From positions 1 through 5,866 of the forward strand of contig DATIFQ010000263.1 in NCBI GenBank assembly GCA_035455185.1: DNA of 5,866 nucleotides, in the 5' to 3' direction. Every line of letters starts with the position of its first letter. Positions within the stretch are counted from its first letter, which is position 1. This stretch comes from JAEHDI01 sp035455185. GTDB taxonomy: Bacteria; Acidobacteriota; Terriglobia; Bryobacterales; Bryobacteraceae. Below are positions 1 to 5,866 of the stretch, piece after piece. The position numbers and the translations under genes were made by a program. Under the pieces are notes generated by a model, which was given only the letters and a program-made list of their open reading frames with translations, made no database searches and was not told the DNA's origin.

Positions 1-72
1 TTCTTCAAGTCTGACGCCCCAGCCGGGCAAAACCTGTACGGCTGCACTGCTCCGAACACGTGGACGCTCCAG
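1..72 (+). repeat. NTW motif, copy 1 (5' truncated)
   Basis: At protein level this reads FFKSD...NLYGCTAPNTWTLQ. It matches the pattern of the copy at 952-1074 (FYLDTT...YYCTNTNTWEQ): an F-aromatic strand, about 10 residues, then Y-x-C-T-x-x-N-T-W. The upstream half (corresponding to SGSCTAGQS in copy 2) is cut off by the window edge. The motif is familiar to me from phage tail-fibre-like and metagenomic surface proteins, where it forms a short beta-hairpin unit; that role is an inference. Confidence 0.6.
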
Positions 73-3000
73 TCCTCCGGTACATCAAGCGGCGAAGCGA
101 ACACTGCATCGACTATAGGCGGAGGAACGTTCCACTGGTTCGCGCAGAAACTCGGCGTGGACCTGCAGTTCAAGTCGTTCGACGTTTCTTCTCCGATCTC
201 GGTATCAGAATCCTCGAACAGGCTCACGTTCTCCTGCCCAACGTGCATCGTATCAGGCGCCGGCTACTCAGACCCGTCGTGGATCACCGCTCTCGCCGGT
301 TCGAAAATCATCGGCGACATCAGCGGAAGCGCTGGGAGCTTTACGGGATCGCTCGGCGGAGACGTGTCCGGGGGACAAGCGGCGACAGTCGTGGGCCGGA
401 TTCAGGGGCGTCCGGTGGCATCCACTTCTCCCGCAGACGGTCAGAGCCTGGTCTGGAGTGCGGCCGGCAATCAATGGCAACCGGGGACGGTCAGTGGAAG
501 CGGTGGCGCATCGAGCGCAGCCGACCTCAACGACTTCAAAGTCGTGAAAGCGAGCGGCTCGCTTCTGACGGTTAACGCCGGGTGCTCGGCGGTGAAGCCC
601 TGCGTCGCGCGATTCGGGAACAAGAGTTACGCTTTTACCACCAGCGCCACTGTGGCGATCACCTTCGGCAGCGGACAGGCTTTCTTGTATCTCGATCCGT
701 CGGGGACGATCGTGATCGGCCACAGCGGTCTGACGATTTCCTGCGCGGGCTGCGTAAGTCAGAACGGTATTACACAGTTTCCCACCGATTCACTTCCGCT
801 ATTCATCTGGAGCGCAACTGCGGGATCGTGGGATGACACCGGCGCCGACTTCCGCTCATTCCTTTCGGCGAAGCAGGTGACAGCCGGCACGGGAGTGGTC
901 GTGACTGAGGCGAGCGGGATAGCGGCGGTGGCGGTGGACACGGCGGTTGTTCCGCAGTACTCCACTGGCGCGGGCGCTCCTTCCGGCTCGTGCACCGCCG
1001 GACAGTCCTTCTACCTCGACACGACGAATCACAACGCCTATTACTGCACCAATACAAACACCTGGGAACAGATTGACGCTGCGGGCGGAACCGGGAGTCC
1101 TGGCGGGACTACCGGGGCCGTGCAGTTCCATGACGGCGCCGGCTTCGGCGGTGACGCAACCAACTTCGCCTGGGACAACACGAACAAGCATCTTACCGTT
1201 CTCCTCCGCGACAAAGGGGGACAGGTTTACAACGTAAAGGCATACGGGGCCGTGGGCGACTACGACACTGACGACACGGCGGCGATCCAGGCCGCTATCG
1301 ACGCCGCTGCGACGGCTCCCGCTGCTCCCGCCTGGGCCAATGGTGGAGCGATTGTGTTCTTTCCTACTGGGACCTACAGGATTACCGCTCCATTGACCCT
1401 GAAAGGCGGCGTTACGCTGCAAGGGGTTTCGAGCCGCGCATGGTCCTCGGTCATTCACACGTGGGATAACATCACCGCATTGATTCAGGACCAGGGCCTC
1501 GCTACCGAAACGGTTAGTGCGGGAGTGAGGGACCTCGCCATTGACGGTGGTAATGACGCTAGCTACGGGGCTTACTATGGCTTGCATCTGAGATATTGCA
1601 CGAACTGTGTGTTCGACAACGTAGCCATCACGTTCACGAAGAGTTATGCAGTCAACACCGTTTCAGGCGCTCATAATAAGTTCAACAAGGTAACGGCTAC
1701 GTCCTGCAACCAGGGGATGCTTTTCGGCCAGCACAAATGGCAAGCGAGCAAGTATGTACCAACGGGCACCGTCGTAGGACCAACAACGGCTCATTGGGTT
1801 TTTTGGTACGAAGCCACAACGGGTGGAACGACAGGCGTATCTGAACCGACTTGGCCGTTGGTTGCAGGTAACACGGTCAACGATGGGTCCGTGGTCTGGA
1901 CGGCTCGCACATCACCCTTGGGCGCGTTCACAAACAGTTACATTGAGGACACCTACGCCTACGGTATCGGATACAACTTCACGGTGTCTGGGACCACTGT
2001 CACCATCGCCGGGGTGGACTACACTCCGTATCTTCTCAACGGAACGGAACAGGTATTCGCTCTGCTTACCGGGGGAACCAACAACACTCTGTTCCACGCG
2101 ATCAGGACGATTTCCAACGTCCAGTACTCCGGCGGAAACACGACATTCACGATTGATTCCGCCCTGGATGACCGTACTGGTGGTGCTTCTGGTTTCGGGT
2201 CGGACGTGTGGATTCAAGGAGGGGCCGACAACCTTCTGTTCGTTCGTGGGGGGTTTGGCACCTATATCGTCGGCAACGACTTCGCCCATCTCGACGACTG
2301 GAGTCCCGCTTCGGGGGCTGCGTTCCATTCCGTGTGGGTTGGCGGAGGCGGATTCTTCCTGAACGAACAGGCATACATTACCGGAGTCCACACAGATTAC
2401 GACCTCACCATAAACGACATCAGCGGGCAAGCTATGTGGTTGTCCACGTTCATTGATGTTGGAACCCGGTGGGGAAAAACGACGTTCCTTGCCGGCGGGG
2501 CTGGAGTTCCTTTTTCCAGGTTGCCGTCGAGCAATGTCTCCAACGGCGCAACGACGTACTGTTCCGATTGCACGGTGGCGACCCCTTGCGCCTCTGGCGG
2601 AACGGGCGCGATGGCGACCCGGCTGAACGGGGCGTGGTCGTGCGGCGGGGGCGGCGGCTCGGGCGCTCCCACGGACGCGCAGTATGTGGGGCTGGCGGTG
2701 AATGGCACGTTGACGAACGAGCGAGTGCTGACGCCCGGGATGCACATGACGCTCACGGACGGCGGCGCAGGCGGCAACGCGACGATGGCGTTCAATCCCA
2801 CCGACGAAGACGTGTTCTGGATGCGGGAAGAGTTCTATCAGGCCACTTCTTCGCAGTGGGGCAACGGCGCCTTTGGCGGGGCCACTGCTAATTCCAGCTA
2901 CAATGCCAACTCTCAGGATGCGAACCACTGGGGTGTATACCGGCTGGAGTTCGCCGGTTCACCCGCAAATGGGTGGGGTGCTTCGTATCGGGTCGGATTC

Positions 3001-3465
3001 AACCAGTTGTCCATCCAGGACGTGATGGACTCCGAGACGTGGGAGTACAAGTGCATCGTCAAGCCCGAAGGGGCGTTGACCCAGGTAAAGCACCGCTGCG
3101 GGCTACTTGCTTCGCCGGATGCGGACGCGCAGTTGAACTCGGTCTATGTCGAGCATGTCGGCGCCGCGTCTGCGGGAGTGTGGAGGCTGGCGACGTGCGA
3201 CGCGTCGACGTGCTCCACGGCAGACTCGGCGGTGACGGCATCCACAGCATTCACGCAGTTCCGGGTGTGGTGCTCCGCGTCTAGCGGCGGACGATGCACC
3301 GAGGTTAGCCTGTCGGTCAACGGCGGGGCGGCTGTGACCAAGACAACGAATCTTCCCACATCCGGCACGCGCACCGTACCGGCAGTTCAGGTCATCACCA
3401 CCGATACGGTAAACAAGTATCTGGGGATTGACTTCTGGTCGCTGAAGACTGCGGTGACGCGATGA
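1..3465 (+). CDS. Mosaic tail-fibre/adhesin-like protein with pectate-lyase-3 beta-helix and C-terminal lectin-like domain (5' partial)
   Basis: The frame is open from base 1 to the TGA at 3463-3465, giving at least 1154 residues. The GTG at 157 is only the first start-like codon in the window; the same frame reads through 1-156 with recognisable protein (NLYGCTAPNTW), so the true start lies upstream. Domains in order, by base position: NTW motif 1-72; GDVSG/IQGRPV fibre module about 352-486; unnamed beta-rich segment about 562-950; second NTW motif 952-1074; GAVQF..WDNTN linker 1105-1200; right-handed beta-helix about 1225-2520 with GAVGDYDTDDTAAIQAAIDA and FFPTGTYRI signatures; Cys segment 2530-2643; Gly linker 2644-2664; fibre-like TLTNERVLTPG segment about 2671-2808; beta-sandwich 2815-3462. 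Proteins with the pectate-lyase-3 helix include phage tailspikes and polysaccharide lyases or hydrolases, so a role in binding or cutting surface glycans is plausible, but I cannot point to catalytic residues. Alternatives are a virion fibre or a cell-surface adhesin. The frame is certain; the function is an inference. Confidence 0.93.
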   Translation, partial: FFKSDAPAGQNLYGCTAPNTWTLQSSGTSSGEANTASTIGGGTFHWFAQKLGVDLQFKSFDVSSPISVSESSNRLTFSCPTCIVSGAGYSDPSWITALAGSKIIGDISGSAGSFTGSLGGDVSGGQAATVVGRIQGRPVASTSPADGQSLVWSAAGNQWQPGTVSGSGGASSAADLNDFKVVKASGSLLTVNAGCSAVKPCVARFGNKSYAFTTSATVAITFGSGQAFLYLDPSGTIVIGHSGLTISCAGCVSQNGITQFPTDSLPLFIWSATAGSWDDTGADFRSFLSAKQVTAGTGVVVTEASGIAAVAVDTAVVPQYSTGAGAPSGSCTAGQSFYLDTTNHNAYYCTNTNTWEQIDAAGGTGSPGGTTGAVQFHDGAGFGGDATNFAWDNTNKHLTVLLRDKGGQVYNVKAYGAVGDYDTDDTAAIQAAIDAAATAPAAPAWANGGAIVFFPTGTYRITAPLTLKGGVTLQGVSSRAWSSVIHTWDNITALIQDQGLATETVSAGVRDLAIDGGNDASYGAYYGLHLRYCTNCVFDNVAITFTKSYAVNTVSGAHNKFNKVTATSCNQGMLFGQHKWQASKYVPTGTVVGPTTAHWVFWYEATTGGTTGVSEPTWPLVAGNTVNDGSVVWTARTSPLGAFTNSYIEDTYAYGIGYNFTVSGTTVTIAGVDYTPYLLNGTEQVFALLTGGTNNTLFHAIRTISNVQYSGGNTTFTIDSALDDRTGGASGFGSDVWIQGGADNLLFVRGGFGTYIVGNDFAHLDDWSPASGAAFHSVWVGGGGFFLNEQAYITGVHTDYDLTINDISGQAMWLSTFIDVGTRWGKTTFLAGGAGVPFSRLPSSNVSNGATTYCSDCTVATPCASGGTGAMATRLNGAWSCGGGGGSGAPTDAQYVGLAVNGTLTNERVLTPGMHMTLTDGGAGGNATMAFNPTDEDVFWMREEFYQATSSQWGNGAFGGATANSSYNANSQDANHWGVYRLEFAGSPANGWGASYRVGFNQLSIQDVMDSETWEYKCIVKPEGALTQVKHRCGLLASPDADAQLNSVYVEHVGAASAGVWRLATCDASTCSTADSAVTASTAFTQFRVWCSASSGGRCTEVSLSVNGGAAVTKTTNLPTSGTRTVPAVQVITTDTVNKYLGIDFWSLKTAVTR
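352..486 (+). other. Tail-fibre style GDVSG/IQGRPV module in gene A
   Basis: The encoded segment runs LGGDVSGGQAATVVGRIQGRPV and then DGQSLVWSAAGNQWQPG. The pattern 'GDVtG...tVt.iqGrpV...p.dGq.L.W....W.P' is one I recognise from long phage tail fibres and fibre-like bacterial surface proteins. It probably forms a small repeat of the fibre shaft. Identification is from memory of the family, not from a search. Confidence 0.6.
562..951 (+). other. Unnamed beta-rich segment of gene A
   Basis: About 130 residues between the fibre module and the second NTW motif. It contains a Cys pair (AGCSAVKPC), alternating hydrophobic strands (ATVAITF, AFLYLDPSGTIVIG), a CAGC motif at 742-753, an aromatic patch (LPLFIWSATAGSWDD) and an end segment (VTAGTGVVVTEASG) like those that join fibre units. 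I do not recognise a named domain; it looks like a compact beta-fold acting as a fibre knob or spacer. Confidence 0.45.
952..1074 (+). repeat. NTW motif, copy 2 (complete)
   Basis: This is the complete version of the unit seen at the window start: PQYSTGAGAPSGSC, then FYLDTTNHNAYYC, then TNTNTWEQI. The two Cys residues (in SGSC and YYC) could pair within the hairpin. It sits directly before a Gly-rich linker and the GAVQF linker, so it separates the N-terminal fibre modules from the beta-helix. Confidence 0.6.
1105..1200 (+). other. GAVQF...WDNTN fibre linker in gene A
   Basis: The segment reads GTTGAVQFHDGAGFGGD followed by TNFAWDNTNKHLTV. This is a widespread linker of tail fibres and fibre-like proteins ('G.vQf...g.lggd.nf.wdntn..l.v'), often found before a functional domain. 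Here it leads directly into the beta-helix at 1225, which agrees with that use. Confidence 0.65.
1225..2520 (+). other. Pectate-lyase-3 type right-handed beta-helix in gene A
   Basis: The entry signature is VYNVKAYGAVGDYDTDDT followed by AAIQAAIDAA, then GGAIVFFPTGTYRITAPLTL and GVTLQGVSSR: the classic cap and first coils of the pectate_lyase_3 / GH28-like family. Later coils include VRDLAIDGGNDAS, NCVFDNVAITFTKSYAV, HNKFNKVTATSCNQGM, NSYIEDTYAYGIG and ITGVHTDYDLTINDISG. The helix seems interrupted twice (about 1738-1908 and about 1975-2200). Tailspike depolymerases and polysaccharide lyases use this fold; activity here is not proven by any residue I can assign. Confidence 0.8.
1738..1908 (+). 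other. Small WQAS..VVGPT..SEPTWP..VVWTAR module inserted in the beta-helix
   Basis: About 57 residues start WQASKYVPTGTVVGPT, continue through the aromatic VFWYEATTGGTTGVSEPTWP and close with NTVNDGSVVWTAR. The pattern 'W.a...y..Gd.v.p....g..Y.a...GtsG.sEPtWp...G.tv.DG.v.W' is a small beta-module I know from phage tail and structural proteins. It interrupts coils of the beta-helix: HNKFNKVTATSCNQGM lies before it and NSYIEDTYAYGIGYNF after it. It may be a glycan-binding or projecting loop domain. Confidence 0.65.
2530..2664 (+). other. YCSDCTV segment and Gly-rich linker in gene A
   Basis: The segment SNVSNGATTYCSDCTVATPC then GTGAMATRLNGAWSC closes the helix part and is followed by G5-S-G. 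The spacing of the four Cys (2560, 2569, 2587, 2641) suggests a small disulfide-held hairpin before a flexible hinge. Similar 'YCsDCtv...GtGA.a.RLNGaW.C' pieces are ones I recall in fibre-like proteins of Acidobacteriota-type metagenomes. Confidence 0.5.
2815..3462 (+). other. C-terminal concanavalin A-like beta-sandwich of gene A
   Basis: About 216 residues start FWMREEFYQATSSQWGN and end YLGIDFWSLKTAVTR. The order of strands (WGVYRLEFAG, ASYRVGF, TWEYKCIVKPE, RCGLLASPD, SVYVEHVG, GVWRLATCD, FTQFRVWCSA, EVSLSVNGGAAV, YLGIDFWSL) fits a jelly-roll lectin or laminin-G-like fold, often glycan-binding. It carries several Cys that could pair, including CDASTC. The fold call is by strand pattern only. 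Confidence 0.55.
3462..3465 (+). promoter_or_regulatory. ATGA start/stop overlap (translational coupling)
   Basis: The start codon of the downstream gene (3462-3464) overlaps the TGA of the upstream gene (3463-3465). The 20 bases before the ATG contain only GAAG (about 3444-3447) and no strong AGGAGG-like site at normal spacing, so initiation probably relies on ribosomes that have just terminated. This supports one transcript and matched expression of the two proteins, and it fixes the start of gene B together with the signal peptide that follows immediately. Confidence 0.8.
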
Positions 3466-3512
3466 GGAAACTACTCTGGCTTCTGGCCCTGGCTTTTCCC
3501 ATGGCCGGGGCC
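3462..3512 (+). other. Signal peptide of gene B
   Basis: Residues 1-17 show the three-part Sec signal layout: Arg-Lys at positions 2-3, a Leu/Ala/Trp-rich core (LLWLLALAF), and a small-residue A-G-A end before Val-Asp. There is no Cys at the expected lipobox position, so it is not a lipoprotein. The exact cleavage point (after residue 17 or 18) is inferred. Confidence 0.85.
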
Positions 3513-5866
3513 GTGGACAATGCCCGCGTGCTGGGCGTGACTCCGACGCAGGCGGTGATTGCCTACACCGCGCCGTCCAGTGCGGCCTGCACCCTCGAAG
3601 TGAGCGAGTCGGCCTCGTACACGCCGCTCGTGCATGACATAGACACTGCCCTGTTCGCCTCGTCCAATGCGGACTCCCGTGCAGGGAACGTGAACATCGG
3701 CAAAAGCCGGACGTTCGTGGTCGGGCAGCGCACGGTGGGAACGGCCAGCGACGGCAAACGGTACAGTCGCGCTCTGCAAGCCGATACGGTCCACTACTTC
3801 CGGGTAACTTGTGGGGCGGACACGGCGGCAGGCACCTTCCGCACCGCCAACATCCCGCTTGGCAACTCCCGCTCCGACGCTCTACTGGCCGATCCATCGA
3901 GCGCGGGCGAGTATCTGTGGCTCACTCCGAATTGGGTGGATCGCACGGGCAAGTACATCGACCCGCAGACCGGGGTGCTTGTCCGCAACGTGAGCCTCCC
4001 GAGGGACGCCACCTCGTCCAGCGACAGGCTGAACCAGACCTTTACTTCGGCGTCCGGGGCGGCGTGGACGAATTCCTCGAACGCTCTGGCCGACGATGCC
4101 AGCGCAGCGACATACAGCGGCAGCGCATCGGATTGGATGGTGCTGCTGAAAAACAACCTCTCGCCGTATTCGACACACGTCGTTGATTACATCCAAGTGC
4201 AGATCAAGGGCAGCGGCGCAGGGGCGACTGCGGCCGACCGGACGATTCAGGCGTGTCTGACATCAGACGGCGGGACGACGTGTGACGGTGACACGCTGGA
4301 GATCGCGCTCGATTCGACTGAGAGCATCAAGACGCTGGGAAGCTCGACTCCGATCTACACCTGGCGCCCACTGAGCCGGGTGAACCTCAACACCGCTGAT
4401 ATCACGAACAACCCGAACTTCGGCGTCCGCATCCGCAAGAAGTCGGCATCCACCGACCAAATCTCGATTCAGTACGCGGAACTGGATGTCTACCTGTCGA
4501 TCCGGTTCGCCGTGTCGAGCGGCGGCGATTTCGCAATGTTCACCGAGAATGTCACCGGCAACGGTTTCTACCATGTCGGAACACAAGGAGCGGGGGGAGC
4601 ATCCTCGGGGATTTACGCCGTTCATGGGGAAACCGGAGAGACCCGCTGGCTCGGTTCATTGACGTTCTTCAGCGGAGGCATGAAGTACTGTGTGGAGGAT
4701 AACATCCTCTGGCACGCGACCGACCCGAACATCATCTACTGCCAGCCCGCCAGCGACGGCAGGCTGTTCAAGGGAACCCTCACCGGCAACGACGCGGAGG
4801 CCGCGCAAAACAGCGATGTTTCGGCGACCTGGACACAGGTGGGGTCCGACACCATTTCGAACCTCATCCGAGCCTTCTACAACGCTCACTCCGCCGAGTA
4901 CGAAGTTGTCTACGATCCGGCGAAGTACGCATGTGGGGTGCAGGGAATCCAGAACAACTACGCCATGCTCGTCTGCCGACGTTGGATTCAGGACAGCTAC
5001 GGATGGCTCGCGGTAATGGACCTCACCACCGAGGCGATTGTGGCGCTGATGCCGCAGTTCAACTGCGCGGCGGGCCGGTGGTGCGGGCAACACGCCTACG
5101 ACAATCCCGGTCACATCAACCTCTGGTACGACACGACGCACTTCCTTCAGGGTGGCAACACGGGACTGGGGAAGTATCAGACCAAGCTCGCGGCGGCGAT
5201 CACGGCCACAAGCCAGACGAGCATTATGGTCGAGAGCGCGAGCCTCTGGAACGGCGCGTGGGGCTCGGCTCCGGCTGATGGGGAGCCGGTCAGCCAGTAC
5301 AACGATCACTACCTGCAGCCCATGAAGGTGGGTGACGTGTTCATGATCGGGTCGGAGTACGTTCGCGTGACAACGAAGACATCAGCGAGTTCGTGGGTGG
5401 TATCTCGGGGGGAGTTTGGCTCGACTCCGGCGACGTATGCCGTCGGGGCCGTGCTGGACGCATTCTGCGCGAACACGAACACCGGCAATAAGTACAACAC
5501 CGCCACGCACACGGTCTGGAAGTTCCTGGATGACCCCTACGGCAAGGACACCAGCGGCACGACTCTCTGGACGAACCACTACATCGGGCATCTGACCGCG
5601 CGAGGCCACCGGATCATCAACAGCTTCAACCTGCTGGCGATTGGAACTGAGGGGGAGGATATTCTAAATACCCCCGACCCGGTGTACAACTACACGACAG
5701 GCGGTTTCCGGTTCGCGGGCAAGTACGCGCCGCATGAGGGGAACACCTACCAGACGCACGCCACGATGCACCAGACCAAGGCATCCGCGTGGGAGCGCAA
5801 TTGGGCCTTGGACGTGCGTCCTTTCGTCGGTGGAAACCTGGTTTCTTACACAACCGAAGGCTGCAC
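3462..5866 (+). CDS. Secreted multidomain protein with FN3-like N-terminus and beta-rich, possibly propeller, body (3' partial)
   Basis: The ATG at 3462 opens a frame with no stop through base 5864, giving 801 complete codons; the gene continues past the window. Residues 1-17 (MRKLLWLLALAFPMAGA) form a standard signal peptide with a basic start, a hydrophobic core and an AGA-like cleavage site, so export through Sec is expected. Residues about 20-130 look like a fibronectin-III or purple-acid-phosphatase-N-type beta-sandwich (TPTQAVIAYTAPSS, VHYFRVTCG, GTFRTANIPLG). Residues about 190-355 form another beta-sandwich-like segment with a Cys pair (ACLTSDGGTTC). From 356 on, the chain is rich in short strands and aromatic/Gly turns (GIYAVHGETGETRWLG, MKYCVEDNILWHATDP), suggesting a propeller, but no repeat is clear enough to count blades. 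Residues about 577-667 carry a separate GSEYVRVT...SRGEFGSTPATYAVGA module. I recognise no catalytic motif. I recall similar FN3-containing proteins in Acidobacteriota; their function is unknown to me. Confidence 0.92.
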   Translation, partial: MRKLLWLLALAFPMAGAVDNARVLGVTPTQAVIAYTAPSSAACTLEVSESASYTPLVHDIDTALFASSNADSRAGNVNIGKSRTFVVGQRTVGTASDGKRYSRALQADTVHYFRVTCGADTAAGTFRTANIPLGNSRSDALLADPSSAGEYLWLTPNWVDRTGKYIDPQTGVLVRNVSLPRDATSSSDRLNQTFTSASGAAWTNSSNALADDASAATYSGSASDWMVLLKNNLSPYSTHVVDYIQVQIKGSGAGATAADRTIQACLTSDGGTTCDGDTLEIALDSTESIKTLGSSTPIYTWRPLSRVNLNTADITNNPNFGVRIRKKSASTDQISIQYAELDVYLSIRFAVSSGGDFAMFTENVTGNGFYHVGTQGAGGASSGIYAVHGETGETRWLGSLTFFSGGMKYCVEDNILWHATDPNIIYCQPASDGRLFKGTLTGNDAEAAQNSDVSATWTQVGSDTISNLIRAFYNAHSAEYEVVYDPAKYACGVQGIQNNYAMLVCRRWIQDSYGWLAVMDLTTEAIVALMPQFNCAAGRWCGQHAYDNPGHINLWYDTTHFLQGGNTGLGKYQTKLAAAITATSQTSIMVESASLWNGAWGSAPADGEPVSQYNDHYLQPMKVGDVFMIGSEYVRVTTKTSASSWVVSRGEFGSTPATYAVGAVLDAFCANTNTGNKYNTATHTVWKFLDDPYGKDTSGTTLWTNHYIGHLTARGHRIINSFNLLAIGTEGEDILNTPDPVYNYTTGGFRFAGKYAPHEGNTYQTHATMHQTKASAWERNWALDVRPFVGGNLVSYTTEGC
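5190..5462 (+). other. Phage-like GSEYVRVT/SRGEFGSTPATYAVGA module in gene B
   Basis: Residues about 577-667 read AAAITATSQTSIMV, then a longer loop, then VGDVFMIGSEYVRVT and WVVSRGEFGSTPATYAVGA. This matches the pattern 'l.v.i...ts..V......l.vGd.i.idsE.m.Vt.v....l.V.RG..gt.a..ha.Ga.v', a small beta-module common in phage structural and fibre-like proteins. It interrupts the propeller-like body, and its first loop is extended by about 25 residues relative to the form I know. Confidence 0.55.

Noticed and set aside
60..575. 171-codon plus-strand frame overlapping the start of gene A
   Set aside because: Very Arg-rich, out of frame with a fibre-type sequence that is recognisable on both sides of it.
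1082..1118. Four G-runs as a possible G-quadruplex, and Gly-x-x triplets as collagen-like repeat
   Set aside because: Loops between the runs are up to about 9 bases, and only three short Gly-x-x triplets occur. This is explained by a Gly-rich protein linker.
856..1587. 243-codon minus-strand open frame
   Set aside because: No recognisable motif, low-complexity Arg/Val/Gly composition, and fully antisense to supported domains of gene A.
1798..1804. GTTTTTT run as a possible programmed frameshift slippery site
   Set aside because: The main frame reads normally through it (V-F-W) and the module continues without change; the alternative frames give nothing recognisable.
1912..2928. 338-codon open frame on the minus strand opposite gene A
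   Set aside because: Its product is Arg/Pro/Gly-rich with no domain, and it lies entirely opposite the well-supported beta-helix and linker. It is a GC-driven antisense shadow.
3440..3475. Promoter or terminator between the two genes
   Set aside because: The genes overlap by 4 bases, and there is no hairpin with a T-run and no recognisable -35/-10 pair at the junction.
3103..3897. 264-codon minus-strand frame crossing the gene A/gene B junction
   Set aside because: Composition is Arg/Cys/Pro-rich and not protein-like; it runs opposite the signal peptide and FN3 region, which are convincing on the plus strand.
4656..5309. 217-codon minus-strand frame opposite gene B
   Set aside because: It looks superficially protein-like (Val/Arg/Leu) but has no domain or start signal, and the plus-strand frame is continuous and contains recognisable modules.

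Overview
The window is completely filled by two long, same-strand coding regions, and both run off an edge. Gene A (1-3465) is open from the first base and ends at a TGA. Gene B starts at an ATG at 3462, overlaps gene A's stop by 4 bases (ATGA), and stays open to base 5866. I see no RNA gene, CRISPR array, insertion sequence, terminator or intergenic gap. Reading the other frames gives only GC-driven shadow ORFs.

Gene A encodes at least 1154 residues of a mosaic fibre or adhesin-like protein. In order it has: a truncated F-x(n)-Y-x-CT-x-x-NTW motif; a Gly/Ser-rich stretch; a tail-fibre style 'GDVSG...IQGRPV...W.P' module; an unnamed beta-rich segment; a second, complete copy of the NTW motif; a 'GAVQFHDGAGFGGD.TNF.WDNTN' linker; a pectate-lyase-3 type right-handed beta-helix with the GAVGDYDTDDT signature; a Cys-containing 'YCSDCTV' segment; a Gly linker; and a C-terminal beta-sandwich resembling a concanavalin A-like lectin fold. 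Two short modules appear to be inserted inside the beta-helix.

Gene B encodes at least 801 residues. It begins with a clear signal peptide, followed by a fibronectin-III-like domain, a beta-sandwich segment, and a long beta-rich region that may be a propeller. A short phage-like 'VGD..MIGSEYVRVT...SRGEFGSTPATYAVGA' module is embedded in that region.

The GC-rich coding, the extracellular architecture and the combination of fibre modules with a Cys-containing FN3-like secreted protein recall uncharacterised proteins of soil Acidobacteriota (Solibacter/Bryobacter type) and phages associated with them. This assignment rests on remembered family resemblance, not on a search, so it is only moderately likely. 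The two genes look translationally coupled and probably contribute to one surface or virion structure that binds or processes polysaccharide. The mix of tail-fibre modules and a Sec-type signal peptide leaves open whether this is a prophage structural cluster or a host surface adhesin that has borrowed fibre modules.
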